A DNA stretch of 15,918 nt from PVC group bacterium (GCA_022560555.1 JADFSZ010000016.1:1-15918); one strand, 5' to 3'; positions 5,462-15,136 are shown, counted from the first letter of the stretch. Notes: generated from the letters alone by a model not told the origin. A program made the numbers and translations.

Positions 5462-8400
5462 ATTTAATCCAATTTTCCATCCGTAATCGTCTGTTTTTCA
5501 ATTTATTGACTTTTTTTCTCATCATAGCCGGTATTCTCACGGCCCTCAAAATGAAAAGAGAAGCTTTCCCGAACGTTCAATATGATATTGTTTCTATCAC
5601 AACGTCCTACCAGGGAGCCTCCCCCGCGGAAGTTGAAAAACTTGTTACCATCCCATTAGAAGAAAAGCTCATTGAAGTTGACGATATTAAAGAAATGTTA
5701 TCCGTCTCTTCCGAGGGGATTTCAGTCATCACCATGACACTGGACCCGGACGCGCCTGATAAGGACCGTGTTGTTAATGATATCCAAACAGCTGTTGATA
5801 ACACGAATGATTTGCCTGACGATCTTGAAGACGATCCTATCGTCAAAGAATTTAACACAAGAGACAGGCCCGCGATTCAAATATCTCTTTCCGGAAATCT
5901 TGATGAGCACGATCTTCAGAAATACGCAGAAATATTGGAGGATCGTATTCTTGATATTGAGGGCGTCGCGCGCATTAACCGTTCAGGTTGGCGCGAAAAA
6001 GAAATCTGGGTCGAAGCTGATCCGGACAAACTTGATGAGTATCATTTTTCACTTGAAGACATTATCGTCGCCCTTAGAAACCGTAACCTGAATTTGCCCG
6101 GAGGTACGATCAAAAAGGACCGCGAAGAATTTCTCGTGCGCACCGTCGGTGAATTTGAAACCTCAGATGAAGTGCGAAAAGTCATTGTCAGGGCGAATGA
6201 TCAGGGCAACTGGGTAGAGGTGGGTGATCTCGCGCGTGTCATCGACACTTTTGAAGATGAAGATATTATTCATAAAACAAACGGAACACGGTCCATCAAC
6301 CTTCAGGTCGTAAAGAGGGGGTCGGGAGATGTGATTCGTGTTGTGAACGCGATTAGAGTCGTTTTAGACGAATTTAAGGAACAAGTCCCAACAGAACTCA
6401 AGGTTTCAATATACGATGATATTTCGTTCTACGTAAAGCGGCGTTTGAACGTTCTGCTTAATAACGGAATCTACGGAGTGTTTTTTGTTCTGATATGCCT
6501 CATGCTATTTTTGCGTCCTTCGGTCGCCTTGGCAACCGCGTTTGGGATCCCTTTCACGATTTTAGCCGCTATCATGGTTATGTCACTTTTGGGCCTTACC
6601 ATTAATCTTCTTTCTATGTTTGGTCTTATTATTGTCCTTGGGATGATTGTCGATGACGCGATTGTTGTCGGCGAAAATTCTTACCGTTTGATTGAAGAGG
6701 GATTAGAGCCCGAGGAAGCCGTCATAAAGGGGGCCACAGCTATGCTCAAGCCCGTCACCACTACGATCCTGACAACCATTGTTGTGTTTCTTCCCTTGAT
6801 GTTTATGACGGGAATATTCGGACAGTTTATCCGTGCCATACCTCAGGTTGTGATTATCGTCTTAGTCTTGTCCTTGTTTGAAGCCTTTTTTATTCTCCCT
6901 TCACATATTATCGATTTTGTGGGGATGAACAGAAAAGGTAAAGGATCGTCACTGAAAAGCAAATGGATAAAAAAGTTCATGTTCCCGTTTCATACTTTCT
7001 CTTCGGCACGTAATGCTCTGGGTCGCCGATGTGCTCAAAAGTACGAGACATTGCTTATTTGGTCCGTCAAAAAGCGTTATTTATTGTTCTTGCTCATGAT
7101 AATGATGCTTGTGGGGTCAGTTGTATTTCAAAAGAAATTTATGAAAACAATTTTATTTCCAAAACGTGGTATTGAAATATTTTCGGTTAAAGCCAAAGCT
7201 CCGGTTGGTACGGCTCTGAAACTCACCGCTGAGCAGCTCTCTCTTATTGAAAAAGCGATAGAAGGTCTTCCGAAAAATGAGATTGACACGTATGTGACCA
7301 CTGTCGGTCTGATGAGTGATGATGGGCGCTCGATGGAACGTGGTAGTCATGTTGGCCAAATTGTTGTGTACTTGACGCCACCCGCGGAACGAGTGCGGAA
7401 GGCCGACGAGATTATAGCGGATCTTAAAACAAAAGTGAAAAATCACGATTTTTTTGATCATTTGACCTTTTCTCAAATGGGCGGTGGCCCTCCGGTCGGA
7501 AAGCCTGTGGCGGCAAAAATTAGAGGAAAGTCGTTTGATGAATTGTTAGCCGTTGCCGAGAGGATTAAATCGGAATTGAGTAACATGAATGGAGTCATCG
7601 ATATTGAGGACGATTATAACGAGGGGAAGGGTGAGTACCGCGTTATTGTTAATGAAAAGGAAGCTCTGAGGACCGGCCTTTCTGTTCAACAGATTGCCCA
7701 AAGTGTCCGAAATATGTTTGATGGAGGCATCGCGACAACCATCAGAAAGGGGAAAGAAGAAATTGATGTTGTTGTGCGATTTCCTGAGCATTTAAGACAG
7801 AATCCCTCCAATTTTGAGAAATTACTGATCCCTAACGAAAAGGGAAATTTAATTCCGTTTTATAGCGTGGCCAAAATAGAACAGGCCACCGGGTTGATGA
7901 GTATCAAACACTACGATCGAAAGAAAGTTGTGACTGTAAGTGCAGAAATAGATGATGAAATTACGTCCTCCATGATTGTCAACACTACACTCCAGGAGAA
8001 ATCCATAAATATTCTTCGTGAATATCCGAATGTGCTCATTAAATTCGGAGGGGAAAATGAGGATACACAAGAATCGCTCGAAAGCTTGCGTCACGCGTTT
8101 GTTATTGCGTTGATTATGGTCTTTTTGATCTTAGCCACAACATTCAATTCTCTTTTACAACCAGCTATTGTCATATTAGCGATTCCGTTTGGATTTGTTG
8201 GAGTCGTTTTTGCTCTCTATTTTCACGGTGAACCATTCAGCTTCCTTGCCTTTCTCGGTATGGTTGGATTGTCCGGTGTTGTCATTAATGATTCTATCAT
8301 TTTAGTTGATTACATCAATCAGCTAAGAAAACAAGGATTGTCCCTTTTTGATGCCGTTATCCAAGGAGGCAAAACACGCTTAAGACCTGTCGTCTTAACA

Positions 8401-8574
8401 ACACTCACAACCATTATCGGGCTGGCTCCAGTCGCGTATGGATTGGGTGGGTTGGATCCTTTTTTACGACCCATGGCCATTACGATTAGCTGGGGACTCG
8501 CTTTTGGTACCATTATCATTCTCGGATTAGTTCCCTGTCTTTATTTCACGTTTGCGGGAGCCTCAAATGATTAG
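5458..8574 (+). CDS. RND (AcrB/HAE-type) efflux pump permease
   Basis: A 1038-residue proton-driven inner-membrane transporter of full RND length. It has TM1 at about 10-30, a large periplasmic porter loop, TM2-6 at about 335-480, TM7 at about 541-560, a second loop, and TM8-12 at about 880-1030. The proton-relay aspartates are D399 and D400 in GMIVDDAIVVGEN (TM4). In TM10 the usual Lys of AcrB is replaced: the segment reads GLSGVVINDS with N944 and D945, as in a subgroup of RND pumps from uncultured and marine bacteria. Substrates could be lipids, drugs or metals and cannot be named. The gene overlaps tolC by 4 bp and nadE by 8 bp. No membrane-fusion (HlyD-type) adaptor gene is present in the unit, although tripartite pumps normally encode one next to the permease. 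Confidence 0.93.
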   Translation: MNLIQFSIRNRLFFNLLTFFLIIAGILTALKMKREAFPNVQYDIVSITTSYQGASPAEVEKLVTIPLEEKLIEVDDIKEMLSVSSEGISVITMTLDPDAPDKDRVVNDIQTAVDNTNDLPDDLEDDPIVKEFNTRDRPAIQISLSGNLDEHDLQKYAEILEDRILDIEGVARINRSGWREKEIWVEADPDKLDEYHFSLEDIIVALRNRNLNLPGGTIKKDREEFLVRTVGEFETSDEVRKVIVRANDQGNWVEVGDLARVIDTFEDEDIIHKTNGTRSINLQVVKRGSGDVIRVVNAIRVVLDEFKEQVPTELKVSIYDDISFYVKRRLNVLLNNGIYGVFFVLICLMLFLRPSVALATAFGIPFTILAAIMVMSLLGLTINLLSMFGLIIVLGMIVDDAIVVGENSYRLIEEGLEPEEAVIKGATAMLKPVTTTILTTIVVFLPLMFMTGIFGQFIRAIPQVVIIVLVLSLFEAFFILPSHIIDFVGMNRKGKGSSLKSKWIKKFMFPFHTFSSARNALGRRCAQKYETLLIWSVKKRYLLFLLMIMMLVGSVVFQKKFMKTILFPKRGIEIFSVKAKAPVGTALKLTAEQLSLIEKAIEGLPKNEIDTYVTTVGLMSDDGRSMERGSHVGQIVVYLTPPAERVRKADEIIADLKTKVKNHDFFDHLTFSQMGGGPPVGKPVAAKIRGKSFDELLAVAERIKSELSNMNGVIDIEDDYNEGKGEYRVIVNEKEALRTGLSVQQIAQSVRNMFDGGIATTIRKGKEEIDVVVRFPEHLRQNPSNFEKLLIPNEKGNLIPFYSVAKIEQATGLMSIKHYDRKKVVTVSAEIDDEITSSMIVNTTLQEKSINILREYPNVLIKFGGENEDTQESLESLRHAFVIALIMVFLILATTFNSLLQPAIVILAIPFGFVGVVFALYFHGEPFSFLAFLGMVGLSGVVINDSIILVDYINQLRKQGLSLFDAVIQGGKTRLRPVVLTTLTTIIGLAPVAYGLGGLDPFLRPMAITISWGLAFGTIIILGLVPCLYFTFAGASND

Positions 8575-10258
8575 AATCGCTCTCGCGCAAATAAATTCTT
8601 GTGTTGGGGATCTTAAAAACAACTACTATCGAATTGCCCGGTCTATCGCGCTTGCGAAGAGCCGGGGAGCCCAGCTTGTTATTTTTCCCGAAATGGCCAC
8701 AACAGGTTATCCTCCCGAAGATTTGTTATTTAAAAAACATTTTACGGATGAGGTAAGTGAAATTAACAAAAAAATCGCGCATCTCTCGAATGGGATCTGT
8801 GTTATCGTCGGAACCATAGAAATGTCCGGACATCAGAAACCTTTTGATAGTGCTTTGATTTGCGCGAACAAAAAAATTCTCGGAGCCTATCATAAAGTGT
8901 GTTTGCCGAATTACGGTGTCTTTGATGAAAAGCGTCATTTCACCGCGGGTACGACCCCTTTAGTTCTTGTATTGAACGGTCTCTCGATTGGGCTAACGAT
9001 CTGTGAAGATATCTGGCATGATGACGGACCATTAAATCGCCTTCTTGATAAACTTTCATTGATTATTAATCTTAGCAGTTCGCCCTACACAACGACAAAA
9101 TATAAAGAGCGATTGAGGATCTTAAAAAAAAGAGCTCTGAAATATAAAGCGGATATTTTTTATGTCAATATGATCGGTGGACAGGATGAGCTTTTATTTG
9201 ACGGCCGTAGTCAGGTGATTACGAAACAGGGGAAAGTCGCGGCTGAAGCGGCTTTCTTTGAAGAAGATTTGCTTCTTTATGACTGTCTGATGAAACCACG
9301 CAAAAAGGACTCGAAAAGATCAAAGCAGCCAAAAATAAAATATGTCATATTAAACACTGTTATGGCTCCGGGGTCTAAACCCGTACGTAAACAAAAAGCC
9401 AAGAAAATTCCTCTCATTGAAGAAATTTATACGGCCTTAAAAATAGGCGTTCATGATTACGCGTCAAAGAACTCATTTCAAAAAGTGCTTATCGGTTTGT
9501 CCGGCGGCATCGATTCTGCCCTGACGGCACTTGTTGCCTGTGACGCTTTAGGACGTGAAAACGTTGTCTGCGTCACTATGCCTTCGAAATATTCATCGAA
9601 AGGGACTAAAAAAGATGCTAAAATATTAGCGAATCGTTTGGGTGCGAGAGTCATAGAAATCCCTATTCAAAATATATTCCATAAGTTTATCGTTGATTTA
9701 AGTCCGGTTTTCAAGAATATGCCGTCTGATAGTACCGAGGAAAATATTCAGGCCAGAATACGGGGGGTATTGCTTATGGCACTGTCAAACAAATTTGGTT
9801 GGCTTGTGCTGTCCACCGGAAACAAAAGCGAAACATCCTGCGGGTATTCAACATTGTACGGGGATATGGCCGGAGGATTGAATGTTCTTAAAGATATATA
9901 CAAAACAACTGTTTATGATCTCGCGCGTTGGCGCAATGAGAGAGATAAAAAGCCTCTTATCCCCGGAGGTATTTTTAAAAGAATGCCCTCGGCGGAGTTA
10001 AGACCAAACCAAAAAGATCAAGACACTTTACCCGCTTATCCGCTCTTAGACAAGATATTGAAGTGGTATATCGAAGAGAAACTCAGCGGCGCGAAGATTA
10101 TTAAAAAGGGATTTGATCGTACCGTGGTTAATCGTGTCATTCATATGGTTGAGACAAGTGAGCATAAACGCAGGCAAGCTCCACCGGGTATCAAAATCAC
10201 AAACGTTGCTTTTGGCCGGGATCGAAGATTTCCGATAACAAACCGCTATCGCGGTTAA
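8567..10258 (+). CDS. nadE: Glutamine-dependent NAD+ synthetase
   Basis: A 563-residue two-domain enzyme that makes NAD+ from deamido-NAD+, ATP and glutamine, the last step of NAD synthesis. The N-terminal nitrilase-like glutaminase shows its catalytic triad at E42 (FPEMATTGYPPEDL), K110 (YHKVCLPNYGVFDE) and C146 (TICEDIWHD). The C-terminal synthetase shows the ATP-binding loop SGGIDS at 312-317 and STGNKSE further on, all intact. The ATG at 8567 is preferred because GGGAG stands 6 bp before it. A TTG five codons earlier extends the frame. The start lies inside the RND gene's last codons, so the two are translationally coupled despite unrelated roles. trpS follows after 19 bp. Confidence 0.96.
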   Translation: MIRIALAQINSCVGDLKNNYYRIARSIALAKSRGAQLVIFPEMATTGYPPEDLLFKKHFTDEVSEINKKIAHLSNGICVIVGTIEMSGHQKPFDSALICANKKILGAYHKVCLPNYGVFDEKRHFTAGTTPLVLVLNGLSIGLTICEDIWHDDGPLNRLLDKLSLIINLSSSPYTTTKYKERLRILKKRALKYKADIFYVNMIGGQDELLFDGRSQVITKQGKVAAEAAFFEEDLLLYDCLMKPRKKDSKRSKQPKIKYVILNTVMAPGSKPVRKQKAKKIPLIEEIYTALKIGVHDYASKNSFQKVLIGLSGGIDSALTALVACDALGRENVVCVTMPSKYSSKGTKKDAKILANRLGARVIEIPIQNIFHKFIVDLSPVFKNMPSDSTEENIQARIRGVLLMALSNKFGWLVLSTGNKSETSCGYSTLYGDMAGGLNVLKDIYKTTVYDLARWRNERDKKPLIPGGIFKRMPSAELRPNQKDQDTLPAYPLLDKILKWYIEEKLSGAKIIKKGFDRTVVNRVIHMVETSEHKRRQAPPGIKITNVAFGRDRRFPITNRYRG

Positions 10259-10277
10259 TAGACATGAGGCATGTGAT

Positions 10278-11267
10278 ATGAATAAAGTGCGTAAACGAAT
10301 TTTGAGTGGCATGAGACCGACAGGCCGGCTTCACATCGGGCATCTCCTGGGCGCGCTGGAAAACTGGGTTAAATACCAAGATGAGTATGACTGTTTTTAT
10401 ATGGTGGCTGATTGGCACGCTCTTATGAGTGAATATGAAAAACCGGATGCGACACGTCAAAATATTTATGATTGTGTCGCGGATTGGCTTGCTTTCGGAG
10501 TCGATACAAGTAAAAGCACTGTATTTGTTCAGTCCGATGTGCCGGAGCATCTTGAGCTGTATATGATGTTGTCTTGTATAACGCCTTTACCGTGGCTTGA
10601 GAGGTGTCCGACGTACAAGGAACAGCTCAAAGAGATCAAAGGACGTGATTTGTTTACGTACGCGTTTTTAGGTTATCCGGCTCTTCAAGCCGCAGATATT
10701 ATGCTCTATAAAGCGAATATTGTTCCTGTCGGAAAAGACCAATTGCCTCATCTGGAATTGACACGGGAAATTTGCCGGAGATTTAACCATTTATACAAAA
10801 CGGATGTGCTTATTGAACCTCAGGCCATGCTGACGAAAACATCAAAATTGCTTGGAATTGATAATAGAAAAATGTCTAAAAGTTATGGAAACACCATTGC
10901 TCTTTCGGATGAACCGGACGTTATTATTAAAAAGACGAAAAAAATGATTACAGATCCCCAAAGGATCAAAATGGATGACCCCGGACATCCCGAAGTCTGC
11001 AATGTGTATTCCTATTATAATGTCTTTGCGCCTGAGCAATCCAAAGAGGTTTACGATTGGTGCACAGGTGCGAAAAAGGGATGCACGGAATGCAAATCCA
11101 TCATGGCAGATGTTCTCATTAAAAGACTTGAAGAGGGCCAAAAAGCACGAAAAGAGATTGTCAGGGATAAAAAAACCATTCAAAACATCCTGAAAAACGG
11201 CGCCGAAAAGGCGCGTGATATCGCAGGAAAAACCATGAAAGAAGTCAAAGAGGCTGTCGGACTATGA
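10278..11267 (+). CDS. trpS: Tryptophanyl-tRNA synthetase
   Basis: A 329-residue class I aminoacyl-tRNA synthetase of normal bacterial length, which charges tRNA-Trp with tryptophan. The signature motifs are HIGH at 19-22 (within GRLHIGHLLGA) and KMSKS at 198-202 (within NRKMSKSYGN). The region between has the TrpS-typical TPLPWLERCPTYKEQ and GYPALQAADIMLYKA. The start ATG has TGAGG (10265-10269) eight bases upstream. The last codons overlap scpA by ATGA. No T-box or other leader is seen, and the gap to nadE is only 19 bp, so regulation is probably with the whole unit. Confidence 0.97.
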   Translation: MNKVRKRILSGMRPTGRLHIGHLLGALENWVKYQDEYDCFYMVADWHALMSEYEKPDATRQNIYDCVADWLAFGVDTSKSTVFVQSDVPEHLELYMMLSCITPLPWLERCPTYKEQLKEIKGRDLFTYAFLGYPALQAADIMLYKANIVPVGKDQLPHLELTREICRRFNHLYKTDVLIEPQAMLTKTSKLLGIDNRKMSKSYGNTIALSDEPDVIIKKTKKMITDPQRIKMDDPGHPEVCNVYSYYNVFAPEQSKEVYDWCTGAKKGCTECKSIMADVLIKRLEEGQKARKEIVRDKKTIQNILKNGAEKARDIAGKTMKEVKEAVGL

Positions 11268-11980
11268 GCTATAAAGTAGATTTGCCGATATTTGAGGGTC
11301 CTTTGGATTTGCTGCTTCATTTGATCAAAAAAGACGAAATCAACATCTATGATATTCCCATTTCACAGATCACGAAACAATACATGGAATATATCGGAAT
11401 GATGGAAATTCTGGATATCAATATCGCCGGTGAATTTTTGGTTATGGCTGCGACCCTGATGCATATAAAGTCAAAGATGCTTTTGCCTGCTCCGGACACG
11501 GATGAGGATGCGATTGATCCCAGAGAAGAACTTGTCCTGCAGCTTTTAGAGTACAAACGCTTCAAAGAGGTTGCCGGCCGCCTTCAGCAAATGGAAGAAG
11601 TCCAGAGTCATTTTTACAAACGGAACTTTCTGGATGAAGTTGAAAACCCGGATGAAGATGGGTTTATTCATGATGTCGATATTTTTGATCTCATGAGTGC
11701 CTTTCAGGGCATTTTGGAAAATCTGCCGAAGGAGACTGATTATACGATAGAAAAAGATACAATGACCGTGACAGATATGATTCTTGAAATTATGGGTCTG
11801 CTTAAACACTATGAAACGCTGCTATTCGCCTCCTTGTTTAAGAAATGTCCTTCAAAGGTTGTTGCCGTAACTGTTTTTTTGGCTATGCTTGAATTGATAA
11901 AGATGAGACGTGTTTCTGTGAGACAGGATAAAACGTTTGCTGATGTTGCTATTTTCAGAGGGGAGAAATATGAACGATGA
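11264..11980 (+). CDS. scpA: Segregation and condensation protein A
   Basis: A 238-residue kleisin subunit of the bacterial SMC condensin complex, which compacts and helps segregate the chromosome. The N-terminal family signature is clear: FEGPLDLLLHLIKKDEINIYDIPI near residues 7-30, followed by a helical region (LDINIAGEFLVMAATLMHIKSKMLLP). The C-terminal winged-helix segment ends KTFADVAIFRG. The length is normal for the family. The start overlaps trpS (ATGA), and the end overlaps scpB by 11 bp, giving the classic scpA-scpB pair. Confidence 0.96.
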   Translation: MSYKVDLPIFEGPLDLLLHLIKKDEINIYDIPISQITKQYMEYIGMMEILDINIAGEFLVMAATLMHIKSKMLLPAPDTDEDAIDPREELVLQLLEYKRFKEVAGRLQQMEEVQSHFYKRNFLDEVENPDEDGFIHDVDIFDLMSAFQGILENLPKETDYTIEKDTMTVTDMILEIMGLLKHYETLLFASLFKKCPSKVVAVTVFLAMLELIKMRRVSVRQDKTFADVAIFRGEKYER

Positions 11981-12905
11981 GATAAAGACGAACCATCAGA
12001 ATGATCAAGATTTACAAAATCATGAGTCCGCTGAAGATGCGGGGGCATTGTCAGGATCCGAAGAAAATCTAGCTAAGAATCTGGAAGACAAACAAGTGTC
12101 CGCTCAAGCAGATGATGAAACGGATGTTTCTTTGGGTGAGACGGATGATTCTGAATTGACAAATGAGGAAAGGGCATTAAAACAAGAAGCTCTTGAGGAA
12201 CTCACGGCTCCGAATATTAAACACATTATTGAAGGCTTGTTATTTGTGAGCGATGAGCCTGTGACCATGGACAAATTCAAGCAGGTGCTAGGGGCTCGTA
12301 CAAAACCCCAAGTCGTCCGTGATTTTATCGCTGAGCTTAAAGAGGAATATGATGAAGCCAGTAGAGGGTTTATGATCATTGAAGTGGCCAATGGTTTTCA
12401 AATGGCCACACGCGCTGAATATGCCCATTGGTTGACAAAGCTATACAAAGGAAAGAAAGAGCGCTTTTTGTCAAAATCCTCATTAGAAACTCTTTCAATC
12501 GTAGCGTATCGGCAAACCATTACCCGCGCGGAAATTGAAGCCATCCGGGGTGTCAATGTTGATGGCGTTATTAAAACACTCCTTGATCGTAATTTAATTA
12601 AAATCGTCGGTAAAAAAGAAGTTCCGGGTCGTCCCATGCTGTATGGGACAACAAAACGTTTTCTTGAGTATTTTGGTCTAAAAGCATTGGAGGACTTGCC
12701 GGGATTGCCTGATAGTGATCCCGAGGAGGAGAAAAAAATCCGTGAATCTCTTCGCCGGGGAGATCAAATGGATGATGAAGATAAGGGGCTTCGTGAGCAA
12801 CAGCCCATTGTTGAAGATTACGAAGAAACTTTGAGTGAGGAAGACCAAGAAAATACTTCCGCCCAAACGTCAAATATTGAAGAGGATAGTAAATCGGACG
12901 GATAG
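11970..12905 (+). CDS. scpB: Segregation and condensation protein B with acidic extensions
   Basis: A 311-residue protein whose core (about 81-246) is ScpB, the second winged-helix partner of SMC-ScpA. Hallmarks are IKHIIEGLLFVSDEPV (83-98), LSIVAYRQTITRAEIEAIRGV (175-195) and GRPMLYGTTKRFLEYFGL (220-237). ScpB proteins are usually near 180-200 residues. Here residues 1-78 and 247-311 add acidic, low-complexity tails rich in Asp, Glu, Asn and Gln, likely disordered. The start at 11970 is set by the strong site AGAGGGGAG (11957-11965). An upstream TTG at 11937 would only add residues encoded inside scpA. pheA follows after 21 bp. Confidence 0.95.
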   Translation: MNDEIKTNHQNDQDLQNHESAEDAGALSGSEENLAKNLEDKQVSAQADDETDVSLGETDDSELTNEERALKQEALEELTAPNIKHIIEGLLFVSDEPVTMDKFKQVLGARTKPQVVRDFIAELKEEYDEASRGFMIIEVANGFQMATRAEYAHWLTKLYKGKKERFLSKSSLETLSIVAYRQTITRAEIEAIRGVNVDGVIKTLLDRNLIKIVGKKEVPGRPMLYGTTKRFLEYFGLKALEDLPGLPDSDPEEEKKIRESLRRGDQMDDEDKGLREQQPIVEDYEETLSEEDQENTSAQTSNIEEDSKSDG

Positions 12906-12926
12906 TATTTAAGGAGGGAGAACATT

Positions 12927-13988
12927 ATGAGCATTCATAAAAAGAGGGTTCAGATTGATAAAATTGATGATGATATTTTAAAAATTATCAACAAAAGAGC
13001 TAAATTAGTGCAGGATATTGCGCGAATCAAGCATGACAAAAAAGGAAAATTTTACGTTCCAAGCCGTGAACATAACATCTATAAACGGCTCAAGAAAAAC
13101 AATAAAGGTCCTCTTTCTCAAAAGGCTGTCAATGCTATATTCCGCGAAATAATGTCCGCGTCCTTGGCTCTGGAAAATCCTTTGCTCATATCCTTTATGG
13201 GGCCGCCGGCTAGTTTTACGCACTTGGCCGCTCAGGAAAAATTCGGAAGTTCATTGGATTATGTCGAAGAGAAGACCATCACGGATGTTTTTGACAGCGT
13301 TGAAAAGTCCCGAAGTGATTATGGGGTTGTGCCTATCGAAAACAGCACGGAAGGGACTGTCACGCATACACTGGATATGTTTATTGAATCGGATCTTCGA
13401 ATCTGTTCTGAACTCCTATTTCAAATTGAGCACAATCTATTATCTAAGTATCCACTGAAGCAGCTCAAAAGGATTTACTCTAATCCGCAGGTATTCGGGC
13501 AGTGCCGCTTATGGCTGGAAGCCCATTGTCCCGGGGTGGAATTGATTGAGAGCACGAGCACAACACAAGCCGCTCAAATTGCCTCAAAAGAGGCTAAAAG
13601 CGCGGCTATTGCAAGTCGATTGGCCGCACGGCAATATAAACTTCCTATTCTTAGGGCCACAATTCAGGACAAGGTGGATAATGTGACTCGATTCTTAGTC
13701 ATTGGTAAACAGGAAGTGGATCCGACGGGACACGACAAAACATCGATTCTGTTTTCTGTCAAAGACCGTGTAGGTGTTTTGCATTCGATGCTGGCCCCTT
13801 TCCGCAAAGCGAAAATAAATCTCACAAAGATTGAATCAAGGCCGACAAGAAAGAAAAAGTGGGAATATGTCTTTTTCGTCGATTTCATTGGGCATGAAAA
13901 AGACCAATCTATCCAAAGAGCATTGCGAGAGCTGGAAAAGAGCTGCCTTATGCTGAAAATTTTAGGTTCATACCCTACCACCACGTAA
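12927..13988 (+). CDS. pheA: Bifunctional chorismate mutase / prephenate dehydratase (P-protein)
   Basis: A 353-residue enzyme making phenylpyruvate from chorismate in two steps, the committed route to phenylalanine. The N-terminal AroQ-type mutase (1-85) has R7, R24, K35 and E48, with exactly the spacing of the E. coli active-site residues R11, R28, K39 and E52. The dehydratase domain (about 90-265) starts with FMGPPASFTHLAA and carries the catalytic TRF at 254-256. An ACT domain follows (about 275-350) with ESRP at 303-306, the motif for phenylalanine binding, so feedback inhibition is likely. AAGGAGG stands nine bases before the ATG, one of the best ribosome sites in the window. hisC follows after 26 bp. 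Confidence 0.96.
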   Translation: MSIHKKRVQIDKIDDDILKIINKRAKLVQDIARIKHDKKGKFYVPSREHNIYKRLKKNNKGPLSQKAVNAIFREIMSASLALENPLLISFMGPPASFTHLAAQEKFGSSLDYVEEKTITDVFDSVEKSRSDYGVVPIENSTEGTVTHTLDMFIESDLRICSELLFQIEHNLLSKYPLKQLKRIYSNPQVFGQCRLWLEAHCPGVELIESTSTTQAAQIASKEAKSAAIASRLAARQYKLPILRATIQDKVDNVTRFLVIGKQEVDPTGHDKTSILFSVKDRVGVLHSMLAPFRKAKINLTKIESRPTRKKKWEYVFFVDFIGHEKDQSIQRALRELEKSCLMLKILGSYPTTT

Positions 13989-14014
13989 TCCGATAATTTT
14001 ACAAGGCTTTCCAC

Positions 14015-15136
14015 ATGTTAAAAAGGCTTATGAATAAAAATTTCTTAAATTTTAAGCCTTATGAGCCGGGGAAGCCTATTGATGAAGTGTCACGTGAGTT
14101 AAAAATTCGTAATATCATCAAACTAGCTTCAAACGAGAATCCGTTTGGACCTTCGCCCAAGGCTGTCCAAGCAGCTAAAAGGGCTCTTCTAAGCTCACAT
14201 GTCTATCCTGACGGAAGCTGCTATCATCTACAAAAGAAACTTGCGTCAAAGCTTGGTGTGAAGCCGGGCAATATTATCTTTGGCAATGGCTCGAATGAAC
14301 TTGTTGAGCTCATTATGAGTGTTTTTGTCGGAAAAAATGAAAATATCATCATTTCCCGGCACGCGTTTGTTGTCTATCGTTTGTGCGCGAAACAAAAAAA
14401 TATCAAATTTATTGAAGCGCCGATGCTGAATTATACACATGACCTTAAGTTCATGGCCAAGGCCGTGACGAAAAAAACAAAACTTATTTTCGTTGCCAAC
14501 CCCAATAATCCTACGGGAACTATCAATACGGCCGGGGAACTAGATCAATTTATTCAATCATTGCCGGGGGATGTGATCCTTGTTGTCGATGAAGCCTATT
14601 GTGAATTTGTTCAAAGCAAACAGTATCCGAAGACACTTCGGTATATTCGTTCAAGAAAAAATATCATACTCCTTCGTACTTTTTCAAAAATATATGGTTT
14701 GGCCGGTCTTCGTATCGGATACGCAATTGGAAGCGAGAGGCTTGTTAAACCCCTTCATTTAGCCAGACAACCGTTTAATGTGAACAGTATCGCGCAGATC
14801 GCGGCTAGCGCCGCTATTGACGACAACGCGTTTGTCAGAAAAACACTTTTGAATAATAAAACGCAAATGGATTATCTTGTCTGTGAACTTGAAAAATTAG
14901 ACCTTAAGGTCATACCAAGTCAGGCTAATTTTATTCTCATTAATGTTCGACAAAACGGCAGACGCGTATTTAAAAGACTGATGTCGCGCGGTGTGATAGT
15001 ACGGCCAATGGATGAGTACGGATTCTCAAATATGATTCGAGTTACAGTCGGGTTAGTAAACCAAAATAAAAAGTTTATCAGAGCTCTGAAACAAGTATTG
15101 AAGGATTGTACAGATAGAAAGGGAAGGCTGTTATGA
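14015..15136 (+). CDS. hisC: Histidinol-phosphate / aromatic aminotransferase (HisC type)
   Basis: A 373-residue PLP-dependent fold-type I aminotransferase. Visible motifs are KLASNENPFGPSP near residue 36-48 (substrate loop of HisC), NPNNPTGT around 167-174, DEAYCEF around 192-198, and the PLP-binding lysine K225 in TFSKIYGLAGLRIGY, with further conserved Arg near the C-terminus. HisC enzymes convert imidazole acetol phosphate in histidine synthesis, and many also transaminate phenylpyruvate or hydroxyphenylpyruvate. Placement directly after pheA suggests it may complete phenylalanine synthesis. No other his gene is here, so the exact substrate is open. The ATG at 14015 has AAGG eight bases upstream; an in-frame ATG at 14030 is the alternative. 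It overlaps purD by ATGA. Confidence 0.93.
   Translation: MLKRLMNKNFLNFKPYEPGKPIDEVSRELKIRNIIKLASNENPFGPSPKAVQAAKRALLSSHVYPDGSCYHLQKKLASKLGVKPGNIIFGNGSNELVELIMSVFVGKNENIIISRHAFVVYRLCAKQKNIKFIEAPMLNYTHDLKFMAKAVTKKTKLIFVANPNNPTGTINTAGELDQFIQSLPGDVILVVDEAYCEFVQSKQYPKTLRYIRSRKNIILLRTFSKIYGLAGLRIGYAIGSERLVKPLHLARQPFNVNSIAQIAASAAIDDNAFVRKTLLNNKTQMDYLVCELEKLDLKVIPSQANFILINVRQNGRRVFKRLMSRGVIVRPMDEYGFSNMIRVTVGLVNQNKKFIRALKQVLKDCTDRKGRLL

Noticed and set aside
7153-7476. 107-codon minus-strand frame inside the RND gene
   Set aside because: It is a shadow of the conserved permease reading frame with no recognisable domain.
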